Source: an uncultured Flavobacteriales bacterium (GTDB lineage Bacteria > Bacteroidota > Bacteroidia > Flavobacteriales_E > Vicingaceae). Taken from it: DNA of 9,866 nucleotides. Location: positions 1 to 9,866 of the forward strand of contig CAJXRL010000085.1 of NCBI GenBank assembly GCA_913059105.1, written 5' to 3'. Below the pieces are notes generated by a model. The model saw only the letters and a list, made by a program, of their open reading frames with translations, made no database searches and had not been told where the DNA came from. Positions 1 through 5,056 of the stretch are shown piece after piece. Every line of letters begins with the position of its first letter. Within the stretch, counting starts at the first letter, position 1. Made by a program: the position numbers and the translations under genes.

Positions 1-49
1 ACGAGATTTCTGCCTGTCTCGTGGGCTCGGAGATGTGTATAAGAGACAG
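1..49 (+). other. Illumina Nextera i7-side adapter (library artefact)
   Basis: Bases 1-7 (acgagat) match the end of the P7 oligo. Bases 8-15 (ttctgcct) match the i7 index N703. Bases 16-30 (gtctcgtgggctcgg) match the Nextera read-2 overhang, and 31-49 are the 19-bp Tn5 mosaic end (agatgtgtataagagacag). This is untrimmed library sequence, not genome; genuine DNA starts at base 50. Confidence 0.98.
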
Positions 50-424
50 AACAATAATAGAGGTGTCACCTTCATTTAAGGTAGCAATACATTCTTTCAA
101 GTAATTGAATTTTTCCTCTTCAAAAGAGTCAACATTTTCTGTAACTGGAGTAAAATGAATGGCGTCAAGTCGGGTTGTTTTTTCATTGTTTTTGTCAAGT
201 TTCATCTTAGTGCGCAAACAAACATTAAGGGCAATTCTGTACACCCAAGTATCAACAGAAGATTTTTCTTTAAAATTTGGTAGCGATTTCCATATTTGAA
301 AAACCACTTCCTGAAAAAGATCTTCTGGTTCCAGCGGAGCAGCAGCATATATTCTACAAATCCTGTAAATTTTATGTTTGTTCTCTGCTAGTAGTCGCTC
401 AAAAGGCTCTTGTGAATTACTCAT
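50..424 (-). CDS. ECF-type RNA polymerase sigma factor, C-terminus missing (truncated by the library end)
   Basis: The 125 codons present read from an ATG at 424 to the adapter junction, starting MSNSQEPFERLLAENK. Residues about 16-76 form sigma-70 region 2: the core-binding helix is DLFQEVVFQIW (35-45) and the -10 recognition part is SVDTWVYRIALN (56-67). A charged linker follows, and region 4 begins at about 103 (EEKFNYLKECIATLNEGDTS), breaking off before the helix-turn-helix that contacts the -35 element. The protein would direct RNA polymerase to a specific regulon. ECF factors are usually about 160-200 residues, so some 40-70 residues are lost, with any cognate gene further downstream. 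A small membrane protein ends 32 nt upstream of its ATG on the same strand and is probably co-transcribed. The family call is secure; the target genes and inducing signal cannot be read from the sequence. Confidence 0.93.
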
Positions 425-456
425 GTATTTTGGGTGTCAAAAAAAGAGTTGTTTGC

Positions 457-669
457 CTAGTCTTTTTTAGATAATGTCTTGTCCATTTTGTTTTTTGCCG
501 AGCAATATCTTAAAAATTCGATAAAAAATCCGGTTAATAAAATAAAGTTAACTTTTTTGTACGCTTCTCCTAAAATAATGCTAGAGACTATCATTACAGT
601 TGCCCACACAAGGCTATTGATAATTATAGTTTTGCTTAAAAATTGTTTTAATTTTTTGGTATTTTCCAT
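457..669 (-). CDS. Small two-helix membrane protein upstream of the ECF sigma factor
   Basis: This 70-residue protein begins with an ATG and a basic N-terminus (MENTKKLKQFLSK). It has two predicted hydrophobic helices, about 13-34 (TIIINSLVWATVMIVSSIIL) and 40-56 (VNFILLTGFFIEFL), and a lysine-rich tail (KNKMDKTLSKKD). The basic ends suggest a hairpin in the inner membrane with both termini in the cytoplasm. I do not recognise a named family. It ends 32 nt before the ATG of the ECF sigma gene on the same strand, with no terminator between, so the two probably share a transcript. A role in modulating the sigma factor is possible from context only; no anti-sigma domain (such as a zinc-binding HxxxCxxC motif) is visible. 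The opposite strand is also open here (479-742), but that frame lacks protein-like features. Confidence 0.65.
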   Translation of the reverse strand: MENTKKLKQFLSKTIIINSLVWATVMIVSSIILGEAYKKVNFILLTGFFIEFLRYCSAKNKMDKTLSKKD

Positions 670-764
670 TTTCTTAAAGTTTAACGGGCACTTGTTTTTA
701 GGTGTCCCTATTCTTTTAGTTACATGCTTTCTTGAAATATGACAAAAAAAGATTTTTTTATTTT

Positions 765-848
765 GTAGTAGCTAAGTTCGAATATTGGGCGGCAGTCGAA
801 TTACAATGGTCCAATTGTAGGCTTAGTTCACGCACTACAAGTCCGCGC
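765..848. repeat. Structured imperfect-palindrome element, possibly a degenerate REP-like repeat
   Basis: Several nested inverted repeats can be drawn by eye: gtagt (765-769) with actac (834-838), ctaag (772-776) with cttag (822-826), ttcga (777-781) with tcgaa (796-800), and acaatgg (803-809) with ccaattgt (811-818, one bulged base). Together they make a three-way-junction-like fold of about 74 nt. Just beyond is actacaagtccgcgctaac (834-852), whose agtccgcg arm resembles the right arm of palindromic repeats (gcggact-aca-agtccgc) that I recall from Bacteroidota genomes; the left arm here is degraded. It is locally richer in G+C than its surroundings. It could be a REP/RAYT-mobilised repeat, an insertion-sequence remnant or a structured RNA. 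It does not fit a tRNA. Confidence 0.35.
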
Positions 849-949
849 TAACGTGATTAATCGGGTTATGATGCTCCTAAGGAATTAAAAATGAGACTTA
901 ATTGCTCAAATTGAATTTAATAAGTTTTAATTGAAGTTTCGAGAAACAA

Positions 950-983
950 AAACGCCCAATGCACTTTAGTGCATTGGGCGTTT
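950..983 (-). terminator. Intrinsic terminator after the TerB-like gene
   Basis: A perfect 15-bp inverted repeat: left arm aaacgcccaatgcac (950-964), loop ttta (965-968), right arm gtgcattgggcgttt (969-983). Read on the minus strand, the GC-rich stem is followed by TTTTTG. It begins 21 nt after the stop of the minus-strand gene at 1005. On the plus strand the T-run is only three, so it mainly serves the minus strand. Confidence 0.85.
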
Positions 984-1004
984 GATTGGTGTTTTACTTT
1001 GTTG

Positions 1005-1343
1005 TTATTTTTCCAATATTCGCTTTAATCCTATAAAGAGGTTTTTCTCCAAGGTATCATAGCTGCCATCGCTTAAAAACAGTTCTTTTATCTCTTTCTC
1101 CAATACCTCTACACTGGCACTGTCGTATTGCAAGCGGTCCATTGATGATCGAATCTTTTGAATGCTTTGGTAATCGTTATCACCTTCATATTCCGCGTGA
1201 ATAGGAGCTATGTTCAAATCTTGCAGTTTTGATTTGATGTAGTTGGTTTCCGCCTCAGATTCATCAAAATCGGCATTAGAACAATGTATCAAAATGTAAG
1301 CTTTCAGTTCGTCTCGGGTCCAATTGGTGTTAAATTCTTCCAT
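1005..1343 (-). CDS. Small TerB-like conserved protein
   Basis: This is a 112-residue, acidic, soluble protein, predicted all-helical, with an ATG start (MEEFNTNWTRDELKAYIL). The helix AYILIHCSNADFDESEAETNYI (about 15-36), with its acidic DxDESE stretch, and the later LFLSDGSYDTLEKNLF (about 88-103) resemble the paired acidic helices of the TerB-like fold (tellurite-resistance/DUF533 group), in which acidic residues can bind metal. Similar short stand-alone proteins are common in Bacteroidota and are normally annotated as hypothetical. It lies 33 nt downstream of a membrane-protein gene on the same strand, with no terminator between, so the two are probably co-transcribed and end at the hairpin at 950-983. 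No ter operon partners (TerC, TerD, TerZ) are present, so tellurite resistance should not be inferred. The gene is secure; the TerB assignment is moderate. Confidence 0.75.
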   Translation of the reverse strand: MEEFNTNWTRDELKAYILIHCSNADFDESEAETNYIKSKLQDLNIAPIHAEYEGDNDYQSIQKIRSSMDRLQYDSASVEVLEKEIKELFLSDGSYDTLEKNLFIGLKRILEK

Positions 1344-1376
1344 CGTGTTAAGTTAACTATTTAGTTTCAAATTCAT

Positions 1377-1781
1377 TTACTTCTCCACCATTTTTGCAGC
1401 TATCCAAGCCATAGGTATGTATGCAAACAATAGATCAACCGCTGCAAACCAAAGTGGGGTAGGAAGCATAATAACCATGGAAATACCCCCTAGTAAGAAG
1501 ACGCCACCGACTACGTAACAAAAAATGAGTTTCCCACTTTGAGCAATAAAGCCTGCTATAATTGCTCCCACCAAAGTACCTAAGGCATGCGCGGCAAATA
1601 CTACAAGATAATTCATCGGGCTAAATAAGTGCATGCCCGCTTTAATACTTTCCGTGTCTAATGGGTTCACACCTTCGGGAAGTGGCACTACAGTTCCATT
1701 TAGCGAGATTAATTGCAAGTTTAAAAAGCCCCCTATTGCTAAACCAATTAAAATGCCTGCAATGTTTCTTAGAATTTTCAT
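1377..1781 (-). CDS. Four-helix conserved inner membrane protein
   Basis: The protein has 134 residues from the ATG at 1781 (MKILRNIAGILIGLAIGGFL). The open frame extends to 1886 but only through a GTG and a stretch with no hydrophobic or family-like pattern; the ATG places the first membrane helix at the N-terminus, as expected. Helices are predicted at about 5-26, 57-80, 84-106 and 110-132. A periplasmic or external loop at 27-56 contains PLPEGVNPLDTESIKAGMHLF. The sequence resembles small conserved Bacteroidota membrane proteins with AHALGTLVGA (64-73) and a PTPLWF-x-AVDLLFAYIPM segment near the end, for which I know no function. The minus-strand upstream region has a TTTG at 1847-1844 and a TATAAT at 1826-1821 separated by 17 nt, a possible promoter. 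It is followed at 33 nt by the TerB-like gene, probably in the same unit. Confidence 0.78.
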   Translation of the reverse strand: MKILRNIAGILIGLAIGGFLNLQLISLNGTVVPLPEGVNPLDTESIKAGMHLFSPMNYLVVFAAHALGTLVGAIIAGFIAQSGKLIFCYVVGGVFLLGGISMVIMLPTPLWFAAVDLLFAYIPMAWIAAKMVEK

Positions 1782-1876
1782 GTGTTTTTGATTTGGTTCC
1801 GTTAAAGGTATAAAAATAAAATTATACGAATCACAGGTTAAATCAAATTGAAACAAGTTGTGAATTTTTGAGTTCG

Positions 1877-1901
1877 TTTTGTTCACGAAAAAAGAACAAA
1901 A
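1877..1901 (-). terminator. Weak candidate hairpin after the CPBP protease gene
   Basis: An 8-bp perfect inverted repeat, ttttgttc (1877-1884) and gaacaaaa (1894-1901), has a 9-nt loop and starts 24 nt after the stop of the minus-strand gene ending at 1926. The stem is AT-rich and no T-tract follows on the minus strand, so termination would be inefficient. Confidence 0.25.
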
Positions 1902-1925
1902 GAATGTAAAAATGATGTTTCGGTA

Positions 1926-2777
1926 TTACTCGGCAAACTCATCTAAGGTATCCGCTTTTACTTCAAGTGCTGGCTTTTCAATTTCTACTTCCATTTTCAT
2001 GCGCTTGTTTAGCATCGAAATGCAAACAGCTGCAACTACAATGGAAACTGATATAATCACATACATGTTTGTATATCCGCCATATATTTCATGAAATTCT
2101 GCATCCATAGAAGCGGCTTCTGTATTGAAATACATGAAAATAGAAGCCGTAAAATTATTGGCAAAATGAATAAGCATGCAATAAATTAAACTTCTTGTTC
2201 TGGAATATACCCAACCGGCAAATGTTCCGATCACCATGGCGGTAACAAACTGCCATGGGTTAAGGTGCACGAGGCCAAACATTGCCGCACTTATTAAAAT
2301 AGCAGTCCAAGTAGATTTTCGTTTCAGTAAACCATCCAACATCACTCCTCTAAAAATAAACTCTTCAAAAAAGGGAGCCATAATCGCTACTGAGACTAGG
2401 CCATAGCCATCGTTCATTTGCTCTGCCAATTCCTGGAATATTTTTTTAAACATTTCTGGCATCGGAATGCTATAGGCTATTGGGCTTGTAACACCCCACT
2501 GCAATGCTATGGTGCCAACAATAATTAATAGAACCACACCAAAGTCGTTTGGCTTAAGTAAGTACTTCACGGTTCCTTCTTCTTTCTTTTTCAAGAAATG
2601 CATGAGCAGCAAAGGGGCTCCCATGGCAAAAATGTAATACACAAAGAATGAAGGACTAATTCCCACTAATTCGTTCAGCCAATCTTGAACTGGGTAGAAG
2701 AGTATCATGCCAACAAATACAAGGCCTACTATTCCAAAACTTTGTAAGGTACTCTTAGGATATGCTTTTAAATTCAT
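1926..2777 (-). CDS. CPBP-family intramembrane metalloprotease (CAAX protease / Abi, Rce1-like)
   Basis: The protein is a 283-residue polytopic membrane protein with an ATG start. The three glutamyl-protease (Rce1-type) motifs are intact: EExxxR in PFFEEFIFRG (E138, E139, R143), FxxxH in FGLVHLNPW (F167, H171), and HxxxN in HFANN (H204, N208). The glutamate and histidines are the expected catalytic and metal-coordinating residues inside the membrane. Hydrophobic segments lie at about 13-30, 43-61, 79-100, 125-142, 156-174, 178-192, 197-217 and 237-256. The tail (257-283) is charged and cytoplasmic-looking. Members cleave within or near the membrane. Eukaryotic Rce1 processes prenylated CAAX proteins, while bacterial members are linked to bacteriocin self-immunity or have unknown targets. 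No bacteriocin gene is seen nearby, so the substrate is unknown. The gene is divergent from mutS2 across a 149-nt spacer. Confidence 0.93.
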   Translation of the reverse strand: MNLKAYPKSTLQSFGIVGLVFVGMILFYPVQDWLNELVGISPSFFVYYIFAMGAPLLLMHFLKKKEEGTVKYLLKPNDFGVVLLIIVGTIALQWGVTSPIAYSIPMPEMFKKIFQELAEQMNDGYGLVSVAIMAPFFEEFIFRGVMLDGLLKRKSTWTAILISAAMFGLVHLNPWQFVTAMVIGTFAGWVYSRTRSLIYCMLIHFANNFTASIFMYFNTEAASMDAEFHEIYGGYTNMYVIISVSIVVAAVCISMLNKRMKMEVEIEKPALEVKADTLDEFAE

Positions 2778-2926
2778 GGCTTAAAAATAAAGAAATATTG
2801 ACTTTATTTTTGACAGAGTGTTATGAAAATTCGCCCTTATTTAAAGAGGAATATAAGCTTTGAACGTTACTTGATTTTCATCATTTTGAACTAGAATAAA
2901 GCAAGCAATTCCACTACTTTTACAAC
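2778..2926. promoter_or_regulatory. Divergent intergenic region between the CPBP protease gene and mutS2
   Basis: This 149-nt AT-rich spacer must hold both divergent promoters. The plus-strand sequence TACTTTTA at 2915-2922, immediately before the mutS2 ATG at 2927, is one mismatch from the Bacteroidota -7 box TAnnTTTG and would give an almost leaderless transcript. The nearest TTG (2886-2888) is 26 nt upstream of it, longer than the usual spacing. No clear Shine-Dalgarno sequence precedes either gene, which is normal for this phylum. I cannot assign the minus-strand promoter. Confidence 0.3.
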
Positions 2927-5056
2927 ATGAAGTTTTTCGATGAAAAGACGGCCGTAGATTTAGAATTTGATCAAATTAGAACTTGGTTGTCAAATTATTG
3001 CATTACCGAAACGGTAGGCAATAGACTGTCGAAACTTCATCCGTACCGCGACCCTGAAGAAGTGGAGTATCGGCTCAACTTAGCACACGACCTACAATTG
3101 ATTCGGAATAGGGGGGTGCACTTTCCAAGAATGGAGTTTCAAGAATTGAATAAAGAAATTCAATTGCTGAACATCAACGCCTCCGTTTTGGAGTTGGAGG
3201 CAGTTGTTAAAGTACTAGATGCTTCTCGATTTGTGAATGAGTTGTTTTTATTTTTTAAGGAAAACCACACTGACTATTTGACGCTGAAAACCTTGTTGGA
3301 AAACGCTCATTATACCAAAGACATTGAGAACGAAATCGACAAAATTTTAGATAAGCGGCTTCAGGTAAAAGACGATGCTTCGCCGGAGTTACTTTATATT
3401 CGGCAAACGATTGGCAGCAGAAAGAGGCAAATCAATCGAAATTTTGACAGGGCGTTGAAATCTGCTCGTTCAAGTGGTTACATAGACGATATTAGTGAAA
3501 ACGTCATTGATAACCGTCGAGTAATGACCGTTATTTCAACCTACAAGCGTCAAATTGATGGTAGTATTTTGGGTTCTTCAAAGACTGGCTCGCTTACTTA
3601 TATTGAACCAAAAATTAACCAAGCGCTCAATTTTGAACTCGATCAACTCATTGACGACGAGCGGAAAGAAGTGCGAAGAATTTTAGCGGAGCTCACCAAT
3701 TTTTTGCGTTCTTACTTGGATTTAATAGTGAGTTACCAGCAAATTCTATGCTCTTTTGATGAGGTAAATGCAAGGGTGAAAGTGGCACAAAGAATTAACG
3801 GGGTAAAACCCATTATCAACTTTGAAAATCAGGATACGGAACTGATTGATGCTTTTCATCCTATTTTATATGTGAAGAATAAGGAGGTGGAGTTGGTCAC
3901 CGTTCCTCAAAGTTTTTCATTAAAAAAAGGGGGAAGGCTATTGGTTATTTCAGGACCCAATGCAGGAGGGAAGTCCATTACCTTAAAAACGATGGGGCTG
4001 CTTCAAATCATGTTTCAATCGGCTTTGTTGGTTCCCGTTTCTACCAAAAGTAAAATGGGCTTTTTCGACTTTGTATTGTCGGATATAGGTGATAATCAGT
4101 CGATAGAGAATCAGTTGAGTACGTATAGTTATCGTTTGCAGCGAATGAACTTTTTCCTGAGTAAAACTTCTCCAAAAACATTATTGTTGTTAGATGAGTT
4201 TGGTACTGGTTCTGACCCTGAATTGGGTGGTGCCTTAGCTGAGGTGTTTTTTGAAACCATATATGAAGAGGGTTGCTTTGGAGTAATTACAACGCACTAT
4301 TCTAACATTAAATTGAAGGCGGCTCAGTTGCCCGAAGCGGTAAATGCGAACATGATTTTTAATCGAAATACTTTAGTGCCAGAATACCAATTGGCAGTAG
4401 GTCAACCTGGTTCTTCATTTACTTTCGAAGTGGCACAAATGAATGGAATTCCACGAGAGATGCTCAATCGTGCAAAAGCCAAAGTAGACGGGCAGAAAAT
4501 AAAACTTGACAAGTTAATTTCTGATTTGCAACGTGATAAGTCCATTCTGCAAAAGCTGAAGAAGGAGAGTTACGAAGCCAACCAAGAAATGGAGGCAAGC
4601 AAAGAGGAGTTTGAAGAGAAAAGTTCGCACTATGAGGAGCGCCTAAAGTCTCAACAGCAGTTAATTGAAAAAAACAATAAGTTTTTGAACCACGGGAAGA
4701 AGATGAGTCAGTTCATTCAGAATTACCCCTCAAAATCGACTTCGAAACAGACGGAGTATTTAAAAGATCTGAAGAAATACATAACAATTGAGAAATCGAA
4801 AATTGAGATGGCTTTGCGAAAATCTCAAGAGGTGGAAAAATTGAAAGAAGCAGCTGGAAAACAGAATGGAAACAAACAAAAGAAGGCACGAGTAAAACCA
4901 GTACATACAGAGAAACCTTTGTTGGTAGGTTCAAGGGTGAAGATTAAAAATACAAAACAGGCAGGAGATGTTTTGAGTTTTGATAATAAGGAAGCTACGG
5001 TTGCCTTTGGAAACTTAAAAGCCAAGGTGAAATTGGAAAAATTAGTTGTTCTTTAG
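2927..5056 (+). CDS. mutS2: MutS2-family ATPase lacking the C-terminal Smr domain
   Basis: The protein has 709 residues. Residues about 1-300 form the MutS2-type core and clamp region. The ATPase shows Walker A GPNAGGKS (343-350), the STYSYRL segment (398-404), Walker B LLLLDEFGTGSDPE (419-432; D423, E424) and the TTHY switch histidine (H457). A long charged coiled coil (about 515-650) follows, where MutS2 has its inserted helices, then a lysine-rich linker and a small beta KOW-like segment (about 666-709: VGSRVKIKN...GDVLSF). It then stops. Classical MutS2, such as the roughly 785-residue Bacillus subtilis protein, continues into an Smr endonuclease domain, absent here. MutS2 is linked to suppression of recombination in some bacteria and to splitting collided ribosomes in B. 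subtilis; it does not do mismatch repair. Smr-less forms appear in Bacteroidota, from memory. Its stop overlaps that of the convergent receptor gene, leaving no room for a frameshifted Smr. Confidence 0.95.
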   Translation: MKFFDEKTAVDLEFDQIRTWLSNYCITETVGNRLSKLHPYRDPEEVEYRLNLAHDLQLIRNRGVHFPRMEFQELNKEIQLLNINASVLELEAVVKVLDASRFVNELFLFFKENHTDYLTLKTLLENAHYTKDIENEIDKILDKRLQVKDDASPELLYIRQTIGSRKRQINRNFDRALKSARSSGYIDDISENVIDNRRVMTVISTYKRQIDGSILGSSKTGSLTYIEPKINQALNFELDQLIDDERKEVRRILAELTNFLRSYLDLIVSYQQILCSFDEVNARVKVAQRINGVKPIINFENQDTELIDAFHPILYVKNKEVELVTVPQSFSLKKGGRLLVISGPNAGGKSITLKTMGLLQIMFQSALLVPVSTKSKMGFFDFVLSDIGDNQSIENQLSTYSYRLQRMNFFLSKTSPKTLLLLDEFGTGSDPELGGALAEVFFETIYEEGCFGVITTHYSNIKLKAAQLPEAVNANMIFNRNTLVPEYQLAVGQPGSSFTFEVAQMNGIPREMLNRAKAKVDGQKIKLDKLISDLQRDKSILQKLKKESYEANQEMEASKEEFEEKSSHYEERLKSQQQLIEKNNKFLNHGKKMSQFIQNYPSKSTSKQTEYLKDLKKYITIEKSKIEMALRKSQEVEKLKEAAGKQNGNKQKKARVKPVHTEKPLLVGSRVKIKNTKQAGDVLSFDNKEATVAFGNLKAKVKLEKLVVL

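Larger units (their letters stand above)
670..1004. other. 335-nt noncoding region between the sigma unit and the TerB-like gene
   Basis: No convincing gene lies here on either strand. From left to right it holds the presumed promoter region of the minus-strand sigma unit (about 670-764, including an A7-GA-T7 tract at 744-759), a structured and possibly REP-like element (765-848), an AT-rich stretch, and the intrinsic terminator at 950-983 that belongs to the minus-strand gene on its right. Confidence 0.7.

Noticed and set aside
479..742. Plus-strand open frame of 87 codons over the small membrane-protein gene
   Set aside because: It lies antisense to the 457-669 gene, has no recognisable features beyond AT-rich hydrophobic codons and no neighbours on its strand. 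The minus-strand reading has a positive-inside two-helix pattern and sits in line with the sigma gene.
765..838. A 74-nt element with a TTCGAA motif and paired ends, roughly tRNA-sized
   Set aside because: On neither strand do the stems give a 7-bp acceptor, a 5-bp anticodon stem with a 7-nt loop, and a T-arm with TTCGA in its loop; here the TTCGA bases are themselves in a stem.
1005..1343. A tellurite-resistance (ter) function for the TerB-like gene
   Set aside because: No terC, terD, terZ or related genes are present, and stand-alone TerB-like proteins are widespread without a resistance role.
1782..1886. N-terminal extension of the four-helix membrane protein to a GTG at 1886
   Set aside because: The added 35 residues show no conserved or hydrophobic pattern, the sequence contains a plausible promoter, and an ATG at 1781 starts directly before the first membrane helix.
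1926..2777. A bacteriocin-immunity or abortive-infection cassette around the CPBP protease
   Set aside because: No small double-glycine leader peptide, ABC exporter, lanthionine enzyme or phage-defence partner is encoded nearby; the neighbours are housekeeping genes.
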